A DNA stretch of 64,000 bases from JAAFIM01 sp964467315. Lineage in GTDB: Bacteria; Bacteroidota; Bacteroidia; Chitinophagales; Saprospiraceae. The position numbers were made by a program, and so were the translations under genes. Shown here piece after piece: positions 41,156 to 48,871 of the stretch (its first letter is position 1; every line of letters begins with the position of its first letter). The stretch covers positions 9,794 to 73,793 of the forward strand of contig CAYXSA010000007.1 of the NCBI GenBank assembly GCA_964467315.1. The letters run 5' to 3'. The notes below the pieces were generated by a model. That model was not told the origin of the DNA and did not search any database. It saw nothing but the letters and a program-made list of their open reading frames with translations.

Positions 41156-41947
41156 ATGGGAAGATTTCACGCCTTAGAATGGGAAGACCTATCTTGGTTT
41201 CCGAGCAATTGGCGCGACTACGGCACGGATTACCTACAGTTCATCGCCGTAAAAGCTGACATCTATAAAGCAACTTTGCCTATCATCAAACGCGGCTTGC
41301 AGGCTGCCGAAAACCACGAGTGGGTAGACTGCGCCTCTGGCGGTGGCGCAGCCCTGACGACCCTCGCTACGCGCATACGCCAAGAGGAAGGTTTTGCAGA
41401 CCTTACGGTAAAACTTACGGATTTCTATCCAAATAAAGCCGCTTTCGAGCGAACCCGCGCCTACGACCCCAGCCTATTCAGCTACGAAAGCACAGCCGTC
41501 GACGCACGCCATCTGCCCGAACATCTGAAAGGCAAATTTCGCACGCTCTTTGGCGGTTTTCATCATTTCCGCCCCGACGATGCGCAAAAAATCCTGCAAG
41601 ATGCCGTAGATAGCCGCTCCCCTATCGCCATTTTCGAGCCTGTAGGCAGAAACTTCGGCGCTTGGCTCTCTATGCTTTTTGTGCCTATAAATGTGCTGAT
41701 AATCACCTTTTTTTTGCGCCCTGTGCGCTGGTCGGTCTTGCCTTTTATTTATTTGCTGCCGCTGGTGCCGCTTTATATTTTGTGGGACGGTATCGCTTCG
41801 ATTTTGCGCATCTATTCCGTCAAAGAAATGCAAAACTTAGTGAGCAAGTTAAATAATAGCGATAGTTTCGTTTGGGACATCGGTACAACGGGCAGCGCCT
41901 TCATGCCAACGCACTACCTTTTGGGTGTACCAAAGCGTGAGGGATAG
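41156..41947 (+). CDS. Methyltransferase-like protein with membrane segments; repeat-derived C-terminus
   Basis: The 263-residue product starts MGRFHALEWEDLSWFPSNWR. It has a Rossmann-type SAM-binding pattern (WVDCASGGGAALTTLA, then VKLTDFYPN), a following FRTLFGGFHHF, and two hydrophobic segments at about 168-215. It resembles an uncharacterised class I methyltransferase-like family. The last codons, AAG CGT GAG GGA TAG, are the first bases of a family A element, so the repeat provides Lys-Arg-Glu-Gly and the stop. The native end was probably close by, just after YLLGVP. Confidence 0.72.
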   Translation: MGRFHALEWEDLSWFPSNWRDYGTDYLQFIAVKADIYKATLPIIKRGLQAAENHEWVDCASGGGAALTTLATRIRQEEGFADLTVKLTDFYPNKAAFERTRAYDPSLFSYESTAVDARHLPEHLKGKFRTLFGGFHHFRPDDAQKILQDAVDSRSPIAIFEPVGRNFGAWLSMLFVPINVLIITFFLRPVRWSVLPFIYLLPLVPLYILWDGIASILRIYSVKEMQNLVSKLNNSDSFVWDIGTTGSAFMPTHYLLGVPKREG

Positions 41948-42116
41948 TAGGGGCGAATCAACATTCGCCCATTTGGGCGATGGTGATACGCCCCAAATAG
42001 CCCGACCCCGCCCCCCTTTTTGCCCCGCACTTTTGTGCGGGGTGCCTGCGCTGTAAAGCCGTAGCAGAGCTACGGCTTTACAGCGCAGGCAGGGGCGGGG
42101 GCACGCCCAAAAAAAC
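41935..42116 (+). repeat. Family A element, copy 15, overlapping a gene end
   Basis: Begins inside the last codons of the upstream gene. Contains the AATCAACATTCGCCC hairpin 1, ATAGCCCGACC, and a compound hairpin 2 with nested stems CCCCGCAC/GTGCGGGG and GCTGTAAAGCCGTAGCA-type palindrome, ending GGGCACGCCC with an A-run. Confidence 0.87.
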
Positions 42117-42146
42117 AACCCATAACTAACAGATAATCAATGATTT

Positions 42147-43550
42147 ATGCAGGATTTTGGCGCGCAATTTTTGCGAGATAGCGAAACGAAAGCATTTGAC
42201 GAAAAGCATCGGCAAACCATCGCTTTCAATATGCGCAAGTACGCGGCAAAGGTGGCAGAAGGCAAGCAGCAATTTGCTGACCTGCGCGAGGCACGCCGTC
42301 GGGCGGAGGCATTGCGGACGCATACAATCGGGCATTTGGCGCATTATCTCGAGCTTTGGGAGCGCAATTTTTGTGCGCGTGGTGGGCGCGTTATCTGGGC
42401 AGAAGATGCGGAAGACGCGCGCCGAGCGGTCGCCGAGATAGTCGAGCGGCACGAGATAAAAAGCGCTGTGAAGTCAAAATCCATGCTTTCAGAAGAAATC
42501 GGCTTGAACGACTGGCTCGAAAAGCTGGGCATAAATCCGATAGAAACCGACTTGGGCGAATATATCGTGCAACTGCGCGGCGAAGCGCCCTATCATATCG
42601 TAACGCCCGCCATGCACCTTTCGCGCAAGGACATCGCCGCCCTTTTTGCGGAGCGTTTTGGTATGCCCGCAGACAGCAGCGCCGAAAGCATCACGGCTTT
42701 CGTGCGCGAGCGCTTGCGCAAGGATTTTTTGTCGGCGGACTTGGGTATCACGGGCGCTAATTTTTTGATAGCCGAAACGGGGAGCCTCGTGGTCGTAGAA
42801 AACGAGGGCAATGCGCGCCTTTGCACGGCGCTCCCGCGCATACACGTAGCGATAGCGGGCATGGAGCGCATTTTGCCCCGTCTGGCGGATTTGGAATTGA
42901 TGCTGCCCCTACTTGCCACCTACGGCACAGGGCAAGAAATGACGGTGTACAACACGATTTACAACGGGGCGCGGCAGGAAGGAGAGCAAGACGGTGCGCA
43001 AATTATGTACGTGATTTTGCTCGACAATGGGCGCACGCGCTTGCTCGCAGATGAGCGCCTGCGGGCGGCTTTGCACTGCATTCGCTGCGGCTCTTGCCTC
43101 AATGCCTGCCCCGTGTATCGCAGTATCGGCGGGCATACCTACGATGCCCCCTATACGGGTCCCATCGGCGCGGTGCTGATGCCGCATTTGGGCGCGTACA
43201 AAGACAAAAAAAAGCGCTTGGCAGATGCAGCAAAATATGCGCATCTTTCGGAAGCTTCGACCCTTTGCGGCGCTTGCGAAGAAAATTGCCCCGTCAATAT
43301 CCCTTTGCCCGCTATGCTGCTCTACAATCGCCAACTTTCCGCCGAATGGGGCATAAAAAAAGCCAGCGAAGCGCGTTTGTGGCGTTGGTGGCGTAGACTG
43401 ATGCTGCGGCGCAGGCTGCTCAACGCGCCCGCTTGGCTCAAAAAGTTGTCTATTCGCTGGTTTTTGCGCTCCTTGTGGGGGAGCAGGCGCGAATTTCCCG
43501 CGCCCGCCCAGAAAACCTTTGCGCAACTTTGGGCGAGCGGGGAAGTATAA
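42147..43550 (+). CDS. lutB: LutB-like iron-sulfur protein of lactate oxidation
   Basis: The 467-residue product matches LutB. An N-terminal LUD domain (about 70-300, with TGANFLIAETGSLVVVENEGN) is followed by two [4Fe-4S] sites, Cys311/314/317/321 (CIRCGSCLNACP) and Cys374/377/381 (CGACEENCP). It then ends in the family's helical C-terminal region ending near RREFPAPAQKTFAQLW. LutABC oxidises L-lactate to pyruvate. Neither LutA nor LutC is adjacent: the flanks are repeats and unrelated genes. Confidence 0.93.
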   Translation: MQDFGAQFLRDSETKAFDEKHRQTIAFNMRKYAAKVAEGKQQFADLREARRRAEALRTHTIGHLAHYLELWERNFCARGGRVIWAEDAEDARRAVAEIVERHEIKSAVKSKSMLSEEIGLNDWLEKLGINPIETDLGEYIVQLRGEAPYHIVTPAMHLSRKDIAALFAERFGMPADSSAESITAFVRERLRKDFLSADLGITGANFLIAETGSLVVVENEGNARLCTALPRIHVAIAGMERILPRLADLELMLPLLATYGTGQEMTVYNTIYNGARQEGEQDGAQIMYVILLDNGRTRLLADERLRAALHCIRCGSCLNACPVYRSIGGHTYDAPYTGPIGAVLMPHLGAYKDKKKRLADAAKYAHLSEASTLCGACEENCPVNIPLPAMLLYNRQLSAEWGIKKASEARLWRWWRRLMLRRRLLNAPAWLKKLSIRWFLRSLWGSRREFPAPAQKTFAQLWASGEV

Positions 43551-43556
43551 AGCCGT

Positions 43557-43662
43557 TTTTTTTGGGCGTGCCCCCGCTCCCCGCGCTAACGCGCTTAAAG
43601 GTCGCGGGGTCGGGCTATTCGTTGCAGCCGCTTGCGCGGCTTCCACTGCTATCCCTCACGCG
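43557..43662 (-). repeat. Family A element, copy 16
   Basis: Minus-strand copy: T-run, GGGCGTGCCC, hairpin 2 CCGCTCCCCGCGC/GCGCGG-type with inner GCGCTAACGCGC, GGTCGGGCTAT-like linker, hairpin 1 GCCGC-TTGC-GCGGC, and CTATCCCTCACGC. It is followed by a small palindrome on GTAGGGACAAGG (43664-43696). Confidence 0.82.
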
Positions 43663-43721
43663 TTTGTAGGGACAAGGCATACCTTGTCCCTACTGTCCCT
43701 ACATTGAACTGTCTTTGGGTC

Positions 43722-44828
43722 TTAGTCCTGTAAATAAAACTGCGCTTCTGCCTTCTGTTCGCCATTGACGAGCAGGGCGATGCGCTGTATGCCTGCGTAG
43801 TATTTGCGGGTCGTGATGGGGCGAAAGCTGTAATAGCGCTGTATTTCGGCTTTTTCGTTGGCGTTTAGCGGGCGCTCGCTGATTTTGAAAACCTTTTTGC
43901 CGTATCCGCCGTTTTGGCGGAGGAAGTACATGGCATATTCTATGCGCAAATCCTGCGCACTGCCGCCTGCGTTGTGCAGGGAGAAAGAAAAATTCACCCT
44001 TTCGCCCATTTTTAGCTTATCTGTAGAGAGCCGAAAGCCGCTAACTGCGATATTTTCGCTACTTTGCAAGCCGAAAAGGGCTAAAGCTGTTGGTTCGCCT
44101 TGTTTGAGCAGATTGCGGCAGGCGTGCTTTAGCAGCTTATCGGTCTGCACAGACTGCCCTCGCCAACGCTGGGCGATGCTCAAAAGGGTTTGCGGGTGGT
44201 CTTTGGCGATGTCGTTGAGGCAGTTGGCGACGCTGCGGCGCACGTACTCCGATTCGTCGGCTTTCAACGCCTCCAAAATGGGCAAAATCGGCTCTGGATT
44301 TCGCTTAAAAACGGGCAAGGCGATAGCCCAAGGCAGTCGCGGGCGTACCCCCTCCGAAGCAAGTCGGCGAACATGCTCGTTTTTGTGCCGACTCCAAGCC
44401 TGCATATAGGCAATCATCGCATTTCCGTAGCGCAAAATAAAGGGACGCACCGCAAATTCGCAGCTAATAAACTCCGTGATGCGCTCCATCGCCAAAGCCG
44501 AGCGTTGTAGGTGCTCCATGCCGTACAGCTCTACATAATCTGGCAAAAATATATAGGGCAAAGCCCCGTTTTTTTCGCCGTTTTTCTGCAAAAAAGCTAT
44601 CAGCTTTTCGATTTGGGCGGCTGCCTGCTCAAAGTCGGGCGATAGAACCGTATGCAGGGCTTCAGTGGTCTGCCGCATGCGTTCTTTGAGCGTTTTTTCC
44701 TGCCATTGAGCATTGAAAATTCGCGCGAAAAAGTCCGATTTTTTGAACTGCGGCAAGATGGCAGCAAGCGCCGTAGCGAAGCGCTCGAAAAAGGCTTCAG
44801 AATAGAGGTCTTTTAGCAGGGTGCTCAT
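43722..44828 (-). CDS. alkC: AlkC-like DNA alkylation repair protein (HEAT-like repeats plus Ig-like domain)
   Basis: From ATG 44828 the protein has 368 residues; the longer frame reads into the neighbouring repeat. The HEAT-like glycosylase domain has the diagnostic WSRHKNEHVRRLASEGVRPRLPWA, and a repeat with ADESEYVRRSVANCLNDIAKD. The last 100 residues (from about FRLSTDKLKMGERVNFSFSLHN) are an Ig-like beta domain, which separates AlkC from AlkD. AlkC removes 3-methyladenine and 3-methylcytosine lesions from DNA. It is a single gene between two family A copies. Confidence 0.88.
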   Translation of the reverse strand: MSTLLKDLYSEAFFERFATALAAILPQFKKSDFFARIFNAQWQEKTLKERMRQTTEALHTVLSPDFEQAAAQIEKLIAFLQKNGEKNGALPYIFLPDYVELYGMEHLQRSALAMERITEFISCEFAVRPFILRYGNAMIAYMQAWSRHKNEHVRRLASEGVRPRLPWAIALPVFKRNPEPILPILEALKADESEYVRRSVANCLNDIAKDHPQTLLSIAQRWRGQSVQTDKLLKHACRNLLKQGEPTALALFGLQSSENIAVSGFRLSTDKLKMGERVNFSFSLHNAGGSAQDLRIEYAMYFLRQNGGYGKKVFKISERPLNANEKAEIQRYYSFRPITTRKYYAGIQRIALLVNGEQKAEAQFYLQD

Positions 44829-44846
44829 GGTGTTTTGCAGATAAGC

Positions 44847-45056
44847 CCGCCGCCGCCTTTGCGGCGGCGGGATAAAAAAGCGTGAGGGATAGTAGGGGCG
44901 AATCAACATTCGCCCCAAATGGGGCGAATCAGCATTCGCCCCAAATGGGGCGATGATGATGCGCCCCGACCACGAAGTGAACGCGAAGCGAATAGCCCGA
45001 CCCCAGCCCCTTTAAGCCGCCTTCAGGCGGCGCGGGCTGGGGGCACGCCCAAAAAA
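44847..45056 (+). repeat. Family A element, copy 17, with internal duplication
   Basis: Outer hairpin CCCGCCGCCG-CCTTTG-CGGCGGCGGG, GCGTGAGGGATAG at 44879, then hairpin 1 in which a unit of the form CGAATCA-CATTCGCCCCAAA is tandemly duplicated. A linker is followed by ATAGCCCGACC, hairpin 2 CCCAGCCC/GGGCTGGG with nested GCCGCC-TTCA-GGCGGC, and GGGCACGCCC. The longest copy in the window. Confidence 0.83.
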
Positions 45057-45129
45057 TACTGTTTCAAGAGAAAGAAAACCCTCCTAAGGGTCGAAAAATG
45101 CCAAATTCTATTACAAATATCGTTTTTTT

Positions 45130-46641
45130 ATGCGGAGTAATGTATTTTTGCCGAAAGCCATTTTTTTCTGCCTATTTTTCTGTTTGATGCTCATGGAAAC
45201 GGACGCACAAAAGCCCCAAGAGGCAAAACTTAAAATTCCCGAAGCGCCTGTGCAGAGCCAACACAGCGTAAAAGTGGGCGCAAAAACGCTCAAATATACC
45301 GCTACAGCGGGTTACCTGACCCTAAAAGCGGAAACGGGCGAAGCGGAAGCACATATTTTTTACGTCGCCTATACGCTCGACGGGGTGAAAAACCCACAAG
45401 AACGCCCCTTGACCTTTTCCTTCAATGGAGGCCCAGGCTCCTCTTCCGTTTGGCTGCATCTCGGCGTTTTGGGGCCACGCCGCGTTTTGATGAGCGATGA
45501 AGGCGAATCCTTGCCCCCGCCTTATGAAATGGTGGATAACGAATATACTTGGCTGGAGGAAACGGATTTGGTTTTTATAGACCCCGTTACCACGGGCTAT
45601 AGCCGCGCTACAGACGAAAAAGAAGCCAAAAAATATCACGGCTACACGGGCGATATACAGTCCGTCGGCGAGTTTATACGCCGCTACACAGCGAGCGAAA
45701 AACGCTGGGCTTCGCCCAAATATCTCATCGGTGAGAGTTATGGCACTACCCGTGCGGCAGCACTCTCGCAATATCTGATAGATGCCTACGGCTACTATCT
45801 AAATGGGGTTATTTTGGTATCCTCGATACTGGATTTTGGCACGGCGCGTTTTGATGCGCACAATGATTTGTCCTATTTGCTGTTTTTGCCAACCTATACG
45901 GCGACGGCTTACTATCATAAAAAACTACAGCCCGCCGACCAAAATCGCAAGCTGGAAGAAGTTTTAGACGAGGCGGAGGCTTTTGCGATGGGCGAATATG
46001 CTTTAGCGCTTTTGCGCGGCGACTTGCTCACAGAACAAGAGCGGCAAAAAATAGCCGAAAAAGCGAGCCGCTACACAGGTCTAAGCGTAGAATATCTACT
46101 GCGCTCCAACCTGCGCGTGAGCATTTTCCGCTTTACAAAGGAGCTTTTGCGCGATAAATACGAGGTGGTCGGACGTTTTGATAGCCGCTACAAAAACGTA
46201 GATATGAACGGCGTAGGCGAAACGGGTGAGTTTGATCCCAGCTATCAGCCCGTTATCTTGGGCAGTTTCGGCACGACTATCAACGACTATCTGGGGCGCG
46301 AATTGGGCTTTTCTTCCGATTTGACCTATAACATACTCACAGGAAAAGTCCACCCTTGGGATTACTCCAATTTCACAGGCAAAAGCGTCAATGTCGCCGA
46401 AAATCTGCGCCGCGCCATGATTATGAATCCGCATATGCGCGTTTGGGTTGCCAATGGTTACTACGATTTGGCTACGCCGTATTTTGCTACCGAATACACC
46501 TTCAACCACTTCAATCTGCCCGCCGAACTGCGAAAAAATCTATCCATGACCTACTACCCCGCTGGGCATATGATGTACCTGCAAAAAAGCAGCCTGCAAC
46601 AAATGAAGCGCGAAGCAACGGAATTTTACGGAAAAAAATAG
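45130..46641 (+). CDS. Secreted serine carboxypeptidase-like peptidase (S10 family)
   Basis: The 503-residue protein has a signal peptide (IFFCLFFCLMLMETDAQ). It carries the S10 motifs: RPLTFSFNGGPGSSSVWLH (oxyanion region), nucleophile Ser203 in LIGESYGTTRAA, Asp446 in ANGYYDLATPYFATEY and His480 in YYPAGHMMYL. Peptidases of this type remove C-terminal residues from peptides, in the periplasm or outside the cell. It stands alone downstream of a family A repeat. Confidence 0.92.
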   Translation: MRSNVFLPKAIFFCLFFCLMLMETDAQKPQEAKLKIPEAPVQSQHSVKVGAKTLKYTATAGYLTLKAETGEAEAHIFYVAYTLDGVKNPQERPLTFSFNGGPGSSSVWLHLGVLGPRRVLMSDEGESLPPPYEMVDNEYTWLEETDLVFIDPVTTGYSRATDEKEAKKYHGYTGDIQSVGEFIRRYTASEKRWASPKYLIGESYGTTRAAALSQYLIDAYGYYLNGVILVSSILDFGTARFDAHNDLSYLLFLPTYTATAYYHKKLQPADQNRKLEEVLDEAEAFAMGEYALALLRGDLLTEQERQKIAEKASRYTGLSVEYLLRSNLRVSIFRFTKELLRDKYEVVGRFDSRYKNVDMNGVGETGEFDPSYQPVILGSFGTTINDYLGRELGFSSDLTYNILTGKVHPWDYSNFTGKSVNVAENLRRAMIMNPHMRVWVANGYYDLATPYFATEYTFNHFNLPAELRKNLSMTYYPAGHMMYLQKSSLQQMKREATEFYGKK

Positions 46642-46663
46642 GGCATTTTTCGCGGCATTGCCG

Positions 46664-46671
46664 TATATTTG
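46664..46671 (+). promoter_or_regulatory. Putative -7 box of the peroxiredoxin gene
   Basis: TATATTTG matches TAnnTTTG and lies 70 bases before the ATG. Confidence 0.4.
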
Positions 46672-46741
46672 CCTGCGAGTGAAAGCCCCCCTTTTTGCTC
46701 CTTCCTCCATTTTACATAAACCAAAAACACCAAAAAACACT

Positions 46742-47287
46742 ATGGGTTATCTCTTAGGCGTAGGCGAACAGTTTCCTTATTTCGAGAAAAAAGTCGTCGT
46801 ATCTATCGAAAAAGGTCAAGAATTCGACCGCCTGACCAACAACTTTTCTAACGAAGGCGGTCAGTGGACAGTTATGTTCTGGTGGCCTAAAGACTTCTCT
46901 GGTCTCTGCCCTACGGAGCTTATCGAGTTCAACAACGCGTATATGGAATTCGTCGACCGCAACGCTACCGTTATTGGTGCTTCTACCGATAGCGAATACG
47001 TGCACCTCAACTGGCGCAAATCCAACGAAGCCCTGCAAGGCATCCGCTTTGCTATGCTCGCCGATACCTCCAAATCGCTGGCTACAGAATTAGGCATTTT
47101 GGGCGGCGACGACCAAGTAGCCTACCGCGCTACTTATATCATCGATGCCGACAATGTTATCCGTTGGCTCTGCGTCAATGACTTGGGCATTGGTCGCAAC
47201 GTAGAAGAAGTATTGCGCACCCTCGATGCGCTACAGTCTGGCGGCGCTTGCCCTGCCAACTGGAAAAAAGGCGACGCTACGCTCTAA
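46742..47287 (+). CDS. 2-Cys peroxiredoxin (AhpC/TSA type)
   Basis: From ATG 46742 (MGYLLGVGEQFPYFEKK) the product has 181 residues. The peroxidatic Cys56 sits in WPKDFSGLCPTE and the resolving Cys170 in GGACPANW, giving the typical 2-Cys pattern. It reduces hydrogen peroxide and organic peroxides in the cytoplasm. The upstream in-frame extension has no support. Strongly biased codon use suggests high expression. Confidence 0.93.
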   Translation: MGYLLGVGEQFPYFEKKVVVSIEKGQEFDRLTNNFSNEGGQWTVMFWWPKDFSGLCPTELIEFNNAYMEFVDRNATVIGASTDSEYVHLNWRKSNEALQGIRFAMLADTSKSLATELGILGGDDQVAYRATYIIDADNVIRWLCVNDLGIGRNVEEVLRTLDALQSGGACPANWKKGDATL

Positions 47288-47315
47288 GCGCGCAGCAGCC
47301 TCCTATTATTTTTAT

Positions 47316-47357
47316 ACACTGCTCCCCTGCCGCGTGCATAGGAGCAGTGTTTTTTAT
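47316..47357 (+). terminator. Terminator after the peroxiredoxin gene, abutting the next promoter
   Basis: Stem CACTGCTCC (47318-47326) with GGAGCAGTG (47341-47349), then a T-run. The T-run merges into TATATTTG at 47357-47364. Confidence 0.88.
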
Positions 47358-47364
47358 ATATTTG
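47357..47364 (+). promoter_or_regulatory. Putative -7 box of the carbonic anhydrase gene
   Basis: TATATTTG begins at the end of the terminator T-run. The gene starts with GTG 31 bases downstream. Confidence 0.45.
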
Positions 47365-47394
47365 TGGCAGCATTCACCTCAAAAAATACCATTC

Positions 47395-48039
47395 GTGAAA
47401 TTTGCCCAAATTTTCAAAAACAACGAGCGCTGGATACAAGAAAAATTAGCCATCGCGCCCGATTATTTCGACCAACTCGCCAAAGGGCAAACGCCCGAAT
47501 TTCTCTATATAGGCTGCGCCGATAGCCGCGTTACTGCCGAAGATTTGATGGGCTTGCAGCCTGGTGAGGTCTTTATTCATCGCAATATCGCCAACCTCGT
47601 CATTCCCACCGACAACAACATCAACGCCGTCATACAATACGCCGTCGAAAATCTGAAAGTAAAACATATCATCGTCTGCGGGCACTACGAATGCGGCGGC
47701 GTCAAAGCCGCCCTCCAAGCCCAAGACATGGGGCAACTCAATAGCTGGCTCCAAACCATACGCGACGTGCGCCGCATACATCGCGCAGAACTCGAAACCA
47801 TCGCCGACGAACAAGAAGAATTTGATAGACTCGTAGAACTCAACGTGTTGGAACAGTGCATGAGCTTGGTAAAAAGCGACCACGTCCAACGCTCTTGGTA
47901 TCGCACCGCTACGCCCAGCATTCACGGCTGGGTTTTCGACGTGCGCACGGGCAGACTCAAAGACTTAGGGCTCGATATGCGCCGCGAATTTGAAGACCTG
48001 CGCAGCATCTACAAAATCTACCCCATCAAAAACGACTAA
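47395..48039 (+). CDS. Beta-class carbonic anhydrase
   Basis: The GTG at 47395 gives a 214-residue protein of normal length beginning VKFAQIFKNNERWIQEKLA. The upstream frame to 47248 runs through the terminator of the preceding gene and is rejected. Zinc ligands Cys41 (IGCADSR), His97 and Cys100 (CGHYECGG) are present with the Asp43-Arg45 pair. It interconverts CO2 and bicarbonate in the cytoplasm. Confidence 0.93.
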   Translation: MKFAQIFKNNERWIQEKLAIAPDYFDQLAKGQTPEFLYIGCADSRVTAEDLMGLQPGEVFIHRNIANLVIPTDNNINAVIQYAVENLKVKHIIVCGHYECGGVKAALQAQDMGQLNSWLQTIRDVRRIHRAELETIADEQEEFDRLVELNVLEQCMSLVKSDHVQRSWYRTATPSIHGWVFDVRTGRLKDLGLDMRREFEDLRSIYKIYPIKND

Positions 48040-48049
48040 AAAAGGTAAG

Positions 48050-48154
48050 CGGCGGCAGCTACTCCACAAAATTTACAAGTACTTGCTACCATTGCCGCCT
48101 ACAGGCGGCATTATACCAGCGCTGCGAGCGGAGCGAGCAGCGCAGTACCCATAA
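48050..48154 (+). repeat. Family C element, copy 3
   Basis: GGCGGCAGCTACTCCACAAAA, GTACTTGCTACCATTGCCGC, hairpin GCCGCCT-ACA-GGCGGC, TACCAGCGCTGCGAGC, stem, GCAGCGCAGTACCCATA. It starts about ten bases after the carbonic anhydrase stop. Confidence 0.78.
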
Positions 48155-48162
48155 GCGCAACG

Positions 48163-48205
48163 CAAAAAAACACCCAAGCCGCCAAAAAAAGCCGCTTGGG
48201 TGTCT
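48163..48205 (-). terminator. Terminator of the DUF3276 gene
   Basis: Stem ACACCCAAGC (48170-48179) with GCTTGGGTGT (48194-48203), T-run on the minus strand. Confidence 0.88.
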
Positions 48206-48231
48206 ATGTCTGTAAGCTCTTCAAAAGCGCA

Positions 48232-48582
48232 TTACCACTCGGCTGCGTCCTTTTCTTCGCTCGTAGTTTCTTCGTCGTACTCCTCATAACGACGCGTAAA
48301 CTCGTCGTAATCGTAGTCGGGCATCAATTCCGTTTTCACGAAATCTACCGTCTCGCTAAATGCTTGTAAAAAGCGGTTAAAATCCTCTTTGTACAAGAAA
48401 ATTTTATGGCGAATAAACGAGTCGTCGTCCATACGGCGCGTACTCTCGGTTATTGTAATGAAAAAGTCGTCCCCACGCGTGCGACGTACATCAAAAAAAT
48501 AAGTGCGGCGCTTGCCCGCTTTTACTTTTTGAGAGTAAACAATCTCTTGTTGCTGACGTTTGTCGTGATTATCAAATCCCAC
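48232..48582 (-). CDS. DUF3276 / PUR-alpha-like nucleic acid-binding protein
   Basis: The 116-residue product matches the Bacteroidota DUF3276 family of PUR-domain proteins. It has EIVYSQKVKAGKRRTYFFDVRRTRGDDFFITITESTRR, then HKIFLYKEDFNRFLQAF, and an acidic C-terminal tail. PUR domains bind single-stranded DNA and RNA, and Bacteroidota members are abundant small proteins of unclear role. Terminator follows. Confidence 0.9.
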   Translation of the reverse strand: MGFDNHDKRQQQEIVYSQKVKAGKRRTYFFDVRRTRGDDFFITITESTRRMDDDSFIRHKIFLYKEDFNRFLQAFSETVDFVKTELMPDYDYDEFTRRYEEYDEETTSEEKDAAEW

Positions 48583-48695
48583 AGCTTGTGCAAAAAATTT
48601 AGATTAAAAAATATTATGCTACAAATGTAGCGTTTTTCAGCAAAAAGGCAAATTTTTTACCGATTTTTTGCAAAAAACTATCTTTTTAATTTTTT

Positions 48696-48835
48696 CAGGG
48701 CGTGCCCGCCGCGCAAAAAGGCGCGGCGGTCGGGCTATGCGGGGCGCTGTAGGGGCCAGGCATGCCTTGCCCCTACAGCGCCCCAACTATCCCTCACGCC
48801 AACCTGCCCGCCGCGCCCAAGGGGCGCGGGGCGCA
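48696..48835 (-). repeat. Family A element, copy 18
   Basis: Minus-strand copy with GGGCGTGCCC lacking the usual T-run. Hairpin 2 is CCGCCGCGC/GCGCGGCGG, and hairpin 1 is a perfect palindrome based on GGGGCGCTGTAGGGGC with a mobile-looking centre. CTATCCCTCACGC and an outer hairpin GCCCGCCGCGCCC/GGGGCGCGGGGC follow. Confidence 0.83.
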
Positions 48836-48871
48836 AACGCCTGCCACCCTGTTCTATCCTTTGCCGCCTGC

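Noticed and set aside
44829..44918. Upstream extension of AlkC
   Set aside because: The extra 30 residues come from family A copy 17; the family starts near MSTLLKDLYSEAFF.
45143..45150. TATTTTTG as a promoter of the S10 peptidase gene
   Set aside because: It lies inside the coding sequence of a convincing signal peptide, so it is probably chance in AT-rich DNA.
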